DNA of 64,000 nucleotides from Endothia cerciana. Its lineage: Eukaryota > Ascomycota > Sordariomycetes > Diaporthales > Cryphonectriaceae. The notes beneath the pieces are model-generated. The model made no database searches and was not told the origin of the DNA. It saw nothing but the letters and a program-made list of their open reading frames with translations. Positions 1-10,963 of the stretch are shown one piece after another. The stretch spans positions 62,001 through 126,000 of the forward strand of contig JALRMH010000037.1 of the NCBI GenBank assembly GCA_026119935.1. Reading direction: 5' to 3'. How positions within the stretch are numbered: position 1 is the first letter of the stretch; every line of letters begins with the position of its first letter. The position numbers were made by a program, and so were the translations under genes.

Positions 1-807
1 CCACATGGGCGAAGAAGCCCACAAGTCCAAGACGAGTATCCCCAAGGCAACCTTCCGGTCGATCTTCACCAATGGCTGCGTGGGGCTTCATCGTGCTCAT
101 CGTCGTCCTGATCGCGATGGGCAACATCGAAGACGACCTGTCCGCCGTCCTGCCCATCCAGGAGATCCTGGTCAAGACGACCGGGTGGAAGGGAGCGACC
201 ACGGCGATGATAACGGGCATGTTCATCAACGGGCTGAACATCACCCCCGCCCCCATCGCCTCGACGTCGAGGCTGAGCTGGGCCTGGGCGCGCGACGGCG
301 GCCTGCCGAGCTACTTCGCCTACGTCTCGCGGAAGCAGCGCGTGCCGATCCGGGCTGCCGTCCTCGTCACGGCCATCGACTGCGTCTTGTGCCTCCTCGG
401 CGTCGACTCTGGGGCGTACATCGCCTACGGGGCGATCGCGGCCCTGTGTGGGCTGGCGTGCCACATCAGCTACGCCGTCGCGATGGGGCCGATGCTCCAT
501 GCGCGGTGGACCACCCGCGTGGGCGGCAGGGAGCTCAAGCTCGGGGAGTGGAACCCCGGCCGGTGGGGGATCCAGATCAACATCTGGGCACTCCTGTTCA
601 CCTGCCGGGGGACCATTTTCCTACTGTTCCCCTCGACGATCCCGGTGACGGCGACAAATATGAACTACAGTGGTACCCATCATGGGTGTGGTGCTCCTGT
701 CGGCGTTGCTACCTTGGGTGTTTCACGCGAGGCGGCAGTGGCAGGGCCCCAACATGGATGTTATTGATATCGTACTGACAAAGTGGGAGGGGGTGAGAAG
801 AGGATAG
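1..807 (+). pseudogene. Amino acid permease (APC family), C-terminal part, frameshifted
   Basis: This is the C-terminal half of an APC-superfamily amino acid/choline/GABA-type permease that would import amino acids or polyamines at the plasma membrane. The 5' part lies outside the window. Visible features are a hydrophobic segment starting at base 72, the conserved stretch NGLNITPAPIASTSRLSWAW followed by ARDGGLP, and several further membrane segments. The coding frame changes twice by one base. Near base 74 it moves from the frame of an upstream segment (bases 5-73) into the main frame. Near base 671 it moves again into a frame carrying LLSALLPWVFHARRQWQGPN and ending at TAG 805-807. Both fit one extra G. 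It is either a decayed gene or a gene carrying two assembly indels. Family assignment is firm; substrate is unknown. Confidence 0.75.
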
Positions 808-1828
808 CGGATAGGAGCTGGAGCACAAAGGTCCTCATCTCCACACGATATGCACACGATATGCGGCCGATGTGTGAAGCGAACGGGTGAATAAAGGAAG
901 ATTTGGTTTCGTCGGTCTTATAGTCATACTATGTTTCCATCACTTGTTGAATAGGGATACACTTCGACAGATCTAGACATCATGAGGTGTGAGGTGCTAT
1001 AGCGGATACTCCCAACTTTGAAGCGCTATCAGTAATTATAGTCTCTGCGTGATGTATAGCAGTCTCAGGGCTGTCGAGAACCCATGTGCACATGTGCACA
1101 TGTAGCAATATATTGCGGTAATATAACCAATGACTGGAATACCTTCTCGGAAGCCTAATAAGCAGGCATGGGTAGTGTGGTCTTACTGCGAAAGGTATAG
1201 ATTTAAACCCGGGAACGACGGACTCCCAGACCGTCGAGGTCGCTTCCTTCCTGGCTTTGTTTGACTCCTAGACGAGGACGTACAGGCTGCGCCCGTGGGC
1301 CGCAGTGAACAATTTCGACGCCCACGCTCTAATCATGGCCTGCCCGGAGGAGGATGATTGTCTGTTTGATATCCCTGAGGGCGTTGCAGTACTGCCGAAG
1401 GGTGTAAGGCATGGGAGTTATGTACCACGTCTGGACCATGAGAACTGGGGAACAGATTTAAGCATTCAGAAGATGAGAGTGCGCGAGTTGATGAAGGGGG
1501 AAAAGGGGAGGAACACGAACGTGCAATTGGAAAAGAAGAAAAAAGAAAAATATAAAAAAAAATTGATGTTTCTTGTCCAACTCCAATGCTACAGATACCC
1601 TGCCTAACACGTAATAAATGCCTGTCTATACCGTACTGCTACGCTGAATCACCTGGCACCCATATTGCCATCCGCAAAACCAACCAGACTTCGACTCGGC
1701 CAGCTTTGGAGTGAGCCCTCTCCCATAGGCTCCTCCACGGGGAGTCTCGCGGGCGGCCGATGTGGTCGCTCTTGTGTACTCCGTGGTTATGCTCACTGGG
1801 CCCTCCTCGTCCCCAAGACCTTGTCGGT
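808..1828. other. Intergenic region between convergent permease and tps1 ends
   Basis: No gene could be supported here. The stretch is AT-richer than the flanking genes and holds an A-rich run near 1530-1562 (AAGAAGAAAAAAG-like) and small direct repeats (CACATGTG at about 1087-1101). It should contain the 3' untranslated regions of both convergent neighbours. A short open frame at 1305-1607 has no protein-like features. Confidence 0.5.
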
Positions 1829-3532
1829 CTATGAGGCGGCCTTTCCCTCGGCCTCCTCAGCCTCCCCATCCGCCCTGCCATCCCTTCCCGTCACGGCATC
1901 CACGGCGCCCTTGATGGCGCCGCCGACCTTGTCCTTGAGCGGGATCTTTGGTGGGCCGTTGCCGATGCCGTTCCCGGCGCCCGCGTTGGCGTCCAGCCTC
2001 TTCATCTCGGTGACGAACTGCTTGCCCCACCATGCGCTCGTGTACTTGAACACGTACTTCTCGAGCTTCTTGTAGTTTGCCTCGCGCTGCTCCGCGCTCA
2101 TGGTGACGGCCTCGTGGATGGCATTCGCCATGTCCTCCGTGTTCCACGGGTTGACGATCAGGCTCCCCGACAGGGACTGGGCGGCGCCGGTGAACTCGGA
2201 GAGGACCAACGAGCCGTGGCGCTCGCGCTGTGTGGCGATGTACTCGTACGAGACCAGGTTCATGCCGTCGCGGGTGGAGGTGACGAAGCAGACGTCGCTG
2301 ACGGCGTAGAGGGCGGTCAGCTCGTCGAAGCTGACGGACTGGTGCAGGAAGTGGATGGGCATGAACTCGATGGTGCCGAAGCGGCCGTTGATCCGGCCGA
2401 CGAGCTCGTTCACCACGGCACGGAGGTTCTGGTACTCCTCGACATCCTGCCTGGAGGGCACGGCGACCTGCACCAGGACGATCTTGCCGATCCACTCGGG
2501 GTGCTCGGTCAGGAAGACCTCGAGCGCGTGGAGCTTCTGCGGGACGCCCTTGATGTAGTCGAGGCGGTCCACGCCGACGATGAGCTTGACGCCCTCGAAC
2601 TTGCGGGACAGGGTGGCGATGCGCTCCTGGACCTTGGGCTGCTTCAGCCCCTCGACGAACTTCTCGGGGTCGATGCCGATGGGGAAGGCGCCGACGGTGA
2701 CGAACTTGCCGTTGAACTCGACGCCGTTCGGGGTGGTGGTGGTGGAGAGGATGCGGCTGCAGGAGGAGAGGAAGTGGCGGGCGTAGTCGTAGGTGTGGAA
2801 GCCGATCAGGTCGCAGTGCAGGACGCCGTAGAGGAGGGCCTCGCGGACGGGGACGATCCTGTAGACCTCGGAGGAGGGGAAGGGGGTGTGCAGGAAGAAG
2901 CCGATCTTGACGTTCTTCTTGGAGTCGCCGATCAGCTCGCGCAGCATCTGGGGGAGGAGCATGAGGTGGTAGTCGTGGACCCAGATCATGTCGCCGTCCT
3001 GGACGTCCGCGGCGACGGTCTTGGCGAAGAGCTGGTTGACCTCGTGGTAGGCGGCCCAGGCGGACTCGTCGAAGGTGATCTCGCCGGGGTGGTAGTGGAA
3101 GAGGGGCCAGAGGATCTCATCTGGAGGAAGGAGGGGAAGACTAGTAGTCAGATTTGAGGTGATCCACGACACGGCTGCGGAGGGAGGGAGGGAGGGACGG
3201 AGGGGGCACAGCAAGGGGGTTGGCGTACTGGAGAAGCCGTTGTAGTGCTTGTCGGCGAGGTCATCGTCGACGAAGACCGGGTGGGCATCGCATTCCTTCT
3301 TGAGCCTCTCCTTCATCAGGTCGACCTCGGCGTCGGGAACCTGCAGGCCGGGCCAGCCGTACCACTCGTAGGTCATGGTCTTGGACAGGCCGCTCAGGCC
3401 GGTGACCAGGCCGCCCGAGGACATGGAGAAGTTGTACTGGCCATCGTCGGTGCGCTTGATGGTCAGGGGCAGGCGGTTGGATATGATGAGCAGGCGGCTG
3501 CCGTCGTTGGGGCTGTTGTCCTCGCCTGCCAT
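1829..3532 (-). CDS. tps1: Alpha,alpha-trehalose-phosphate synthase (UDP-forming)
   Basis: Glycosyltransferase family 20 enzyme that makes trehalose 6-phosphate from UDP-glucose and glucose 6-phosphate in the cytosol. In fungi it feeds trehalose stores and moderates glycolytic entry. Two exons on the minus strand, 3532-3229 and 3120-1829, flank a 108-bp GT-AG intron (3121-3228). The intron length is a multiple of three and has no stop, so the frame stays open through it, but removing it restores the conserved run GFSNEILWPLFHYHPGEI. The product is 531 aa, normal for fungal Tps1. Visible family motifs are IISNRLP near residue 16, HDYHLMLLP, GVDRLDYIKG, RDGMNLVSYEY and SEFTGAAQSL (UDP-glucose/glucose-6-P site). 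No phosphatase domain is fused. The Gly/Asn/Lys-rich C-tail after VTEMKRLD is lineage-variable. The start ATG at 3532 fits the family N-terminus. Confidence 0.96.
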   Translation of the reverse strand: MAGEDNSPNDGSRLLIISNRLPLTIKRTDDGQYNFSMSSGGLVTGLSGLSKTMTYEWYGWPGLQVPDAEVDLMKERLKKECDAHPVFVDDDLADKHYNGFSSTPTPLLCPLRPSLPPSAAVSWITSNLTTSLPLLPPDEILWPLFHYHPGEITFDESAWAAYHEVNQLFAKTVAADVQDGDMIWVHDYHLMLLPQMLRELIGDSKKNVKIGFFLHTPFPSSEVYRIVPVREALLYGVLHCDLIGFHTYDYARHFLSSCSRILSTTTTPNGVEFNGKFVTVGAFPIGIDPEKFVEGLKQPKVQERIATLSRKFEGVKLIVGVDRLDYIKGVPQKLHALEVFLTEHPEWIGKIVLVQVAVPSRQDVEEYQNLRAVVNELVGRINGRFGTIEFMPIHFLHQSVSFDELTALYAVSDVCFVTSTRDGMNLVSYEYIATQRERHGSLVLSEFTGAAQSLSGSLIVNPWNTEDMANAIHEAVTMSAEQREANYKKLEKYVFKYTSAWWGKQFVTEMKRLDANAGAGNGIGNGPPKIPLKDKVGGAIKGAVDAVTGRDGRADGEAEEAEGKAAS

Positions 3533-4817
3533 CTCGAGGGCGAGAGGTGCGGTGGGCAGCGGGAGGTGGACGTGGACGCGGTTGTGGGTGTGGTCGTGGG
3601 CGTGGAGGGTGGCGAGATGTCGAAGAGGATCCAGGCAAGTCGTCGGAGCACGAGGGAGGAGGCGAGGCCTGTTCGCGGTGTTGGTATCGCTGGGCTGCCA
3701 CGGGAAGCTGCTTATCCTTCGGTGCGGATTTGGATGTGGGACGTCGCTGGTCTCGTCAGGAGTCGCGGTGGAGGATATCTGGATTTCGAGGTGGTGGGCC
3801 AGACCAGCGAGGCTGCAAGGCTAGAAGCTTCCTTGGTTCTGCGGTGCTGTGCGAGGCGATTCTGGCGGGTGGTTGGACGGCGGGGTATCCTTGAAAGGCA
3901 CGGTACCTTGCCTGCGTGCCTGGACCGTGGGATGACTACTGGTGGGGAGAGGTAGGGAGAAGGGCTGGGGCGTGGCTGAGGCAATCGAAGGAGAGAGAGA
4001 GAGAGGCCTGATCAGGTCCAGGGAGGGTGGGTGGTGGTAGTCTTGTCTGGTACGGTGGGTGTTTCTAGGCGGTGATGGTGATAATTATTTGTTGTCCTGT
4101 TGTTGGTCAGAGAGGTACACAGTACATAGCATCTGGTTGTGCGCTGCCAGGAGATGCCGCGAGCTGGGTGAAGCTTCTCCTCCCTGGTGGTTGCTTCACT
4201 CCCCCCCCCCCCCAGCCGACCTGCAAACGACGTAATTTTTGTGGAATGCTGACAGGGGCTATCCCGTGCTAGAGCTGGAACAGCAGACGGCCCACCTGGC
4301 AGTAGGTACGCACTGCACATACCATAGACAGTATTGCAGGATTGTACTCCGTATCTGCGTATTATATACATAGTATATGTATGCATACCGGCAAAACCTC
4401 AAACAACACAACCTCTCATGAGTTGGATTTGGTCTTCCCAGCATCCTGCCAGGAATCTGTAGCACAGCTTTGAGTTGGCCACCTCCTTTTCTACTGCCTT
4501 CTTTCTGCTTCTCCTGTCCGTCAAAGCCTCAGATGGTCCGCGTGGATGAAGATGCAGCTGGACGAGCGTGACGGCCTTGAAAAAGGTAGACCCTGGCTTA
4601 TCGATAAGTGCCCAGCTCTCACTGGATGTGCTGTGGGACCTCGGCGAGAGAACGCGACATGGTCAGGGGTCGCCTCAGTCGCGAATGTGCGTTCCTGCAG
4701 CGAGGGGTGATGGCCTGTGTCCTCGTCTCTCTGCCCCCCTCAAAACTTTTCCTGCTCCGAGACTTCTAGCTCAGGGCATCTCCAGCGATCGATTATCCTC
4801 TGCGTTGCGCATACGTT

Positions 4818-4855
<38 letters not shown>

Positions 4856-5589
4856 GACTTCTGCCTCAAGGCGTAGGATCCACAGCTGGAAGACGCCACC
4901 CCCGGGGCTGGAGCTTCTGGCCCAGGCCATGGATCGGATCGGATCGGCACAGACTGGCTACTGCAGCAGTGCGGTTCAACAACAAACCCAGCTTTTCCGT
5001 GCAGCATGCATCTGGCTCGATTCAGCACCGGCAGCCGGCGGCCTGGACTGGAAGCCCCTCTCTACATTCAGCCCCCCTCGTTCCTCTGCATCATCCAAGC
5101 CCCGCCGGCACCACGTCGCCGCCGTCGACGTCGATACCTCCAGGCATCACGTGAGCCTCAATCCCGGTGCGATGGCCTCCTTTGCACCTCTGCACCCGCC
5201 AAGACCCTTCAACAACAGGGCAGCCCCATGGAATTCGGCGGAAGCTGCTATCTATGCCTGAAGAGACTGGACTGCGGGCCTGGCATCTTTCTTGGGTATA
5301 CGTGCCCCCAATGTATGGGTATGGGAGGCCTTGCTCTGTTGGTATTGCCAACCTGGAAACTATAGATCGAGACACTGTCTCTGCCAATGGACGGCAGCAT
5401 CTCTTGGCAGGCCATCGATGGGTAAAGTTGAGCGGACACGGCTGAAGCAACGGCAGGCTTCGAAGCGCGGGCATCGCCAACGTGGTGCCTATGCCTCTCG
5501 TTGAGATCCTTGAACAGACAAGGTCGCCCGGGGGGTCCAGATGGCGGGGCGTATGACACATTTTATTTGGGACGGGGAAAGGACGGGCA
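3533..5589. other. tps1 upstream region and intergenic DNA with simple repeats
   Basis: No gene is supported. The part next to 3532 is the promoter and leader of tps1. It holds an (AG)n run near 3991-4004, a C13 tract at 4201-4213, a (TA)n microsatellite at 4820-4852, and a GATCG tandem (GGATCGGATCGGATCGGC) near 4930-4947. Open frames here encode artefacts of the repeats, such as an alternating Ile-Tyr run across the TA repeat. Confidence 0.5.
4820..4852. repeat. (TA)n microsatellite
   Basis: About 16 uninterrupted TA units, directly visible. Similar tracts occur at 11072-11106 and 20560-20579. Confidence 0.97.
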
Positions 5590-6170
5590 TTCAGATGGCA
5601 ACAGGATGTTGAGGTCGCCCCCGACTTTCCGTTTCGCAACTCCACGACAAGCGGCTCCTCTCCTCTGAGAGCCCTCCACCGGTTCGTCGATCCCAACAGC
5701 GGCCAACATCCCTCCAGCAGGAAGTCCCACCTGCGAATGAACTGCTCCGAGAGCCCCCACCCTTCCGGCCGCCACGGATCATTCCACGCGACAACCCCGT
5801 AATCAGCGGCCGGCATTTCTGCCTGGCAGCCCGAGACGCTGTTCTCCAACTCCTCCAGGTCGACCCTGTCTCCCGCGAGGATGGCATTGTCGCGGAACCG
5901 CCCATCCGGCAATATGTCGATCCACAGGGCATGCGGTATCGTACGCTGCCGCATCGTTAGCACCATGGGCTCGGGAAGGGTTGCAGGAGCCGGGAACAGC
6001 GGCTTTCTGCCCTCACCCCAGTCGCATTCCGACATGATGCCGCCCGCCGCCATCAGCAGCATGTTGGTCCGAATCCCGCGCTGGGCATTGTACTGCACCA
6101 GTGAGATGAGGACCGGCAGACGTGGCTCCCGGTATCGCCGGTGCTGCCGAGCCCTGTAGCAGCTGCTTGG
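5590..6170 (-). pseudogene. DUF3425 (bZIP-associated) C-terminal domain fragment
   Basis: On the minus strand, reading from about 6170 down to about 5590, the frame encodes PVLISLVQYNAQRGI, then WIDILPDGRFRDNAIL, and later LSEQFIRRWDFLLEGC followed by STNRWRALRGEEPL. This pattern is typical of the DUF3425 domain found at the C-terminus of fungal bZIP-like transcription regulators. No basic leucine zipper region is seen upstream. Instead, within about 100 bp, a plus-strand dehydrogenase remnant begins. The frame stays open past the domain to base 5091, but that extension does not look like protein. I read this as a 5'-truncated remnant. An intact gene with an unseen intron is possible but leaves little room for the N-terminus. 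Confidence 0.6.
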
Positions 6171-6239
6171 AAGGGTGCTGCTCGGCGCTTGTCGACCTCA
6201 TGCAGCGGGAGGGCCCGGAGGCCACGCCGGCTGTCACTT

Positions 6240-7135
6240 CTGGCAGCTGGTTGTCTTTACGCGGGACTTTGCCGTGGTGGAGGAGAACGAGATGACCATC
6301 ACCGGTCAATTTTATCAGCCAGTTCCTGCTGGCGCTGTTGCTGCTGCCCAAGCTGCTGCCCAAGCTGCACGAGACGAGCGTGCGGTTTCAGAGGGACAAC
6401 GTGATCACGTTCACGGGCAGTCTCAACATCTGGGTCGCGAAGTTCGAGGAGAGGAAAGCGCCGTCCATATTGGAGGCCTGCAGGGACGAGAAAGCGAACA
6501 TGCTGGACAGGTAAGGTGCCTACTCCATCCTCGGCAGCAGATACTGTCACCAACAGAGCCCCCTCGAAACCGCCCGAGCACATTCCGCAGATGACCCACC
6601 TAACCCATCAACAGGTACAAAGTCGCCAAGCTGCTGCTGCTCCTCACGTCTGTGTTGGGCTCGGCAACGCAGATCTGGTGCCGGCGGTTCGCCCTGCCCG
6701 AACTTGCGACGGTTTTCACCAGGTCCAACAAGCCGGGCCACGTGGTCCTCAACCCGGCACCGTCCTGACAAAACTGGGTGATACCCGCGAGAAGGACGAT
6801 GTGGACATCCATGGTCCGAGGTGGAGGGTGTATCAGAGGGCCGTGGGCCGCTCGGCGGAGGAGGGCAGCAGGACGCTGGTGCACGCCGCGGCCGGTGGGA
6901 GGGAGACGCACGGGCAGTATCTTGACGACTGCAAGGTTGGGAGGTCAGCCGGATCCCTCTCACCATGCCAATGTCTCAAGTTTCTCTCCCTCATGGATTG
7001 GAGCTGTATTGTTTGTGCTGACGGTGCTCGCGTGTAGGGTGACGCCCTTTGTGGACAGCGCCGAGGGCGCCGAGACGCAGAAGCGGGTGTGGAAGGCGCT
7101 GCTTGCGGGTGTTGGAAAGGGTTCAGCCTGGCATC
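6240..7135 (+). pseudogene. Short-chain dehydrogenase/reductase remnant (SDR, retinol-dehydrogenase-like)
   Basis: The plus strand carries the middle and C-terminal parts of an SDR oxidoreductase: VVEENEMTIT, then FLLALLLLPKL, the catalytic YxxxK as YKVAK, KPGHVVLNP, EEGSRTLVHAAAGG and EGAETQKRVWKALL. Two introns fit: 6511-6614, which restores DRYKVAK, and 6944-7037. The frame is broken by one base near 6303 (extra G) and again near 6752 (a missing G before GTVLTKLGDTRE). The N-terminal NAD(P)-binding Rossmann half with its TGxxxGIG motif is absent, and the upstream DNA belongs to the opposite-strand DUF3425 remnant. There is no clear native stop. I infer a decayed, 5'-truncated gene. Substrate cannot be stated. 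Confidence 0.65.
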
Positions 7136-7760
7136 TCGGAAAATATCTGATGGCTGGCGATCGTCATGACTGCACTGTTGGATGTCTAGCACCTCCACTT
7201 CCCAATTCATTTTCCTGCACCTTTCCATATTATGTTATGGGCTTCCCAATCTACTTCTTCGGCCTGGAGGTTCTGTCCACCACACCTCACCCTTCTTTTG
7301 CCATGTCGCCGGTCAGCTGTCATCGTATTCCCAACGTGTTCTCAATCTTAATTCTCAAGACATCCTCCACAAGCATCTTCAGCAGCCGCTATACATGGCC
7401 GTACATGTGGTTCAAGCTTCACCAGACAGCATTCTCATGGAGTCATCGTGGGCGGGATGAGACTTGCGCCGACCAAACGTTGGTCCCGGGTGGGCCATGC
7501 TCCAAGGACCTCGTTCCTTTCACGAACCCTCAGCGACCCCTTCGAGTTTCTCAGCCTTATTCTTTTGTAACAGCCTCGTCGCCCTTGCTTCCTTGGCCGC
7601 TTGTGAATAGTGGACCCTAACCCTGTCCCAAGCTTGCCAGCCCTAAGCTGAAGCTCATGCTTCGATTTGAGCTGTACGCGCATCCCTAGATAGTAGTGGT
7701 CTCCCCGCGAACCTCACCGATCCGCGGTCCACCTAAACAACACCAACGCAGTCAACCAAC
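7136..7760. other. Intergenic region upstream of the cyclic phosphodiesterase gene
   Basis: No gene seen. An open frame continuing from the SDR remnant to about 7620 lacks protein-like composition. The last 100 bases contain ACCAA/CAAC-rich leader sequence before the next start codon and are the likely promoter/5' UTR of the gene at 7761. Confidence 0.45.
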
Positions 7761-8446
7761 ATGCCCGGCTCCTCCCTCTGGCTCGTTCCACCACCTTCCC
7801 ACCCCCTCCACTCCATCCTCACCAACCTCATCTCCTCCGCACTGCCCTCCCGCTTCCCCTCTGCGGCCCCACCTCCACCACCCTTCAGCCCGCACCTGAC
7901 GCTCACCTCCAACATCGACCCAGCGAAATACGGCGATGACCCACAGGGCTGGCTCGATGGAATCCCCTTCCCGTCCGGCCGAGACGTCCGCGTGTCGTTC
8001 GACAGCGTCAGGATGGAGGACGTCTTCTTCCGGCGGTGCTACATCAAGTGCGGCTGGGACGGAGTCAGGGACGTGGCGGGTATCGCGAGGGCGAGGGGTG
8101 TCACGGGGGAGGAGACGGTGCAGCGGGAGACGGTGAGGTGGTTGGACGAGTGGAGGGAGGCATTCGGGCCGCATGTCAGCCTGATGTAGTGAGTACTTGC
8201 CTATCCGTGTCGGAGGAAAGGGGGACTGCCTTTGGGTGTCTCTGGCTGACACTCCGCAGCGGTGATATGCCAATCGACGAGGCCAAGTTGAAAGAGATCG
8301 AGCAGGCTGTGCGGGAGGCAGGCATCGCTCTGGGTCAAGGAGAGGGCCACGAGGGCGCTGATGGGTGGGAAGGAGGTGTCGTCTGGCTTGTGCCCACCGA
8401 CAAGGACATCGCGGACTGGAGGCCCATCGCGACGAGGATGCTCTGA
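7761..8446 (+). CDS. 2',3'-cyclic-nucleotide 3'-phosphodiesterase (2H phosphoesterase, CPDase)
   Basis: Member of the 2H phosphoesterase family related to yeast Cpd1, which opens ADP-ribose 1'',2''-cyclic phosphate formed during tRNA splicing. Both catalytic motifs are present: HLTLT at residues 45-49 and HVSLM at 138-142. Two exons, 7761-8188 and 8260-8446, are joined across a 71-bp intron with GTGAGT donor and CGCAG acceptor; splicing gives HVSLMYGDMP, the expected continuation. The product is 204 aa, normal for this family, with no signal peptide or membrane segment, so it is probably cytosolic. It is complete and undamaged, unlike its upstream neighbours. The ATG at 7761 places SLWLVPPPSHPL at the N-terminus, as in homologues. 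Confidence 0.92.
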
Positions 8447-9316
8447 CACCAAGCAGCCCGGGTAGGTGTAGCTGAGGCACACGAGCTATGTAGCTGAGAA
8501 AAGATGAAGTTAGGCCTATCTACGTTGAAGCGGCCGCTTATATATCTACCAGCTCTGTCTAGAAAGTAGAAAACCTGTCCTCATATATTCAGCTCTTCAG
8601 ACTGGATCACCTCAGCCTATCAGTCCGTGGTTTACCTAGCACTCCTGGCTCACCGGCTCACCGTCATCCAAGTAAATCGTAACACGTGACTTCCTGACTT
8701 ATCCTGTTCCTTACATGATAAGAGAGTACTGTTGGGCGGGGTGTTCATGTTCCGCTGATTGTTCTGTGACCTGCATGTTATATGGGTCAGAAAGCGGTGT
8801 TCAAGAAGAGAACTAATCACATGACTCTGGCTTCAGCTGACAGGAGCTTGCCATGAGCCACTCCTATCTCTACATCAACTCACCACCTTGTTTGACTTAC
8901 TCATACTATTTCTTCTACGACAAATCCTAGCTATATTGTTTCTATAGCAAGCTGCTGTATACACATTGATGAACTAATCTGAACGATCCCTCCCCCCCCC
9001 CCCCCCGGCAACACACGTTACTCTACCGTTCATTCAAACCTTACATACGCAAGTCGCGTTGTGAAAATGGCTCAAAACGCTCCGATCCTTTTTGCAGTGG
9101 GGGATCAGCTGAATCGAGATCGTCTCCCAGATTTAGCTATCCGCCACGGACTAGAGGACTCCGGCTGAAGATTGGGCTTCCTGCGTGGCTGGTGGCCTGG
9201 AAAAGTACACAAACGTGCAGCGTTGCTGGGATCACAGGCGGTACGGGACAAGATGAAGTCTTCCTCACAGGAATAAATATGGACTGGAGGCTATTGCAAA
9301 CTCCTAAAGAGGGTGT
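8447..9316. other. Intergenic region with C15 tract
   Basis: No gene seen. The stretch contains the 3' flank of the phosphodiesterase gene, a CACGTGAC element near 8682, and an uninterrupted run of 15 C at 8992-9006. The open frame starting near 9192 is antisense to the tannase gene. Confidence 0.5.
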
Positions 9317-10963
9317 TCAAATCCCCGCCCTATCCACGCACTCCCAACTACTAGCCTCGCTAACATTCCCTCCGCCAACGTACTGCGCAAATCTAGGAAA
9401 CGGACAAATCGGCCTCTGCCTCAATATCCCATTCCCCACGGTGTCATTTCCAAACTTAGTCACCACGATCCTCTCCGGCGCAGACCCCTCCTCGGCCCAC
9501 GCCATCAGTGCCAGCAGCGCATCATGCTCCTCGTCCTTCAGCCCGTCGATCGTGCCCGCAGCCTGTGGCTGGTTCAAACTCGCGCCCTGTCCGCTGCCGC
9601 CGAAGTACCACGGGGCGTCGCCCACCGAGGTGTCACAGTGGTGCATCCCCCGGCATGAGGAAGAAGCGGTACCACGAGTCGACGTCTTCCACGCCCTGGC
9701 CGAGCATGGTCGAAAGGATCTGGCGGTAGAGGTAGATGGATGCGTCGGTGGGGATGAGCCCGTCCGCGTAGCCGTGGTATTGCATGAGCTTGCCGCCGCG
9801 GGCGTGGAAGGCGGAGAGGTCGAACTGGTTCGCGCTGGCGTTGCCTGGATTCTCCTCGTCGGCGAGCTGGATGATGGAGTAGCCGAAGTCGTGGTAGTCC
9901 CAGGTCGGGTCGTTGACGACCATGTACTGGACATATTGCGTGCCGTACAGGCTGGGCGCGTTCGTGCCGACATCCCCGAAGGACGAGGGCATCTGAGCCT
10001 CGGAACCAACGCCGAAGTTTGGGTAGACCCAGATGTTGTTCCCAAACGCCAGCGGACGGTAGAGGTTCTCAAGGGTCCGGATCTGGTCCGCGTTCAGGCA
10101 TGTGGTGGTGCTGTTCGGCTTGCACAGCATGGCCTCCAGGTCCAGGTCGCACTTCTTCGGGTCCATGATGATCCCGTCCTCGATGCCATCGGAGCTATCG
10201 CACTGCGCGATGACCTGCCCGCTGATCCAGCCGAACGTGTCGGGGTGGATGTAGTGCGAGGTATTCTCCGGCAGGTTGATCAGCCCGATCTCGAGCTGCC
10301 ACGTCTGCTGGTGCGTGGTCCACCACGACGGGCAGCCGGCCTTCCGCCGTCGAGGCCCTCGGGGAACATCTGGACTTCCTTCATGGCCTGTCGTCCGCCT
10401 GTGGAATATCCTGTGAAATACCAATACACCAGGGCTGAGCCGTAGTAGGAGGAGACGATGGACTTGCCCAGGACGATGGATTCGTGCATAGCCCTGTACC
10501 CCCAGTCGACTTTCCGCTCCGTGCTGTCAAGGGCGAAAGACATATCGAGAAAATCCCCGCTGTGGCCGGTGTCCGTCGACATAGACGCGAAGCCGTACGG
10601 GGGCCCATCAGCCATGGAAAGCCAATTGATACCACCAGCGAAGCCGCCATTACCCACGGCTAGGAAGCGCGAGTTCCAGCCATCTGGCAGGAACAAGCCG
10701 AAGGTGAACGATGACTCCGCCGACGAGGTCACGTTGACAATGACGGCGCAGAGACTCGTCAAGTTGGTCGGATTGGTAGGGTAGGGGATGTCGGCTGCGC
10801 CCTGCCCAAAGGAGCCCCCTTCCGGGACAGAAGTGACGTTGAGAAGCGTGGCATTTGAAGGTAGCACGGTCTGAATAGCCTCGATCGTGCAGTTGGGCAA
10901 AGTCGTGGCGCGGGCAGCGCCGAGAAGGCCTGCAGCCACCCCCAGAGTCTTGGCATACCGCAT
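9317..10963 (-). pseudogene. Tannase/feruloyl esterase family secreted hydrolase, two frameshifts
   Basis: Secreted alpha/beta-hydrolase of the tannase family, which cleaves ester bonds of gallic or ferulic acid in plant polyphenols and cell walls. The best start is the ATG at 10963, giving MRYAKTLGVAAGLLGAARA, a clear signal peptide. Without introns it would encode about 549 aa, the usual length. Visible elements are the nucleophile GYSTGGR, PSWWTTHQQTW, the Asp region YHGYADGLIPTDASIY and the His region HHCDTSVGDAPWYFGG, ending VSEASSWECVDRAGI. The frame breaks twice: near 10349 one base is missing before AGCPSWW, and near 9650 an extra G in a G5 run precedes MHHCDTS. The Cys normally just before the catalytic Ser (GCSTGG) is Tyr, so the family's CS-D-HC disulfide cannot form, although the Cys beside the His remains. 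Decay or assembly indels are both possible. Confidence 0.82.

Noticed and set aside
1305..1607. 100-aa open frame
   Set aside because: Ends in Lys-rich low-complexity sequence from an A-rich tract; no splice or family support.
2114..3157. 347-aa plus-strand open frame rich in Asp/Val/Gly
   Set aside because: Exactly antisense to tps1; composition (GGGEDAAAGGEEVAG) is the mirror of GC-rich third positions.
4771..5028. Frame with Ile-Tyr repeats
   Set aside because: Translation of the (TA)n microsatellite.
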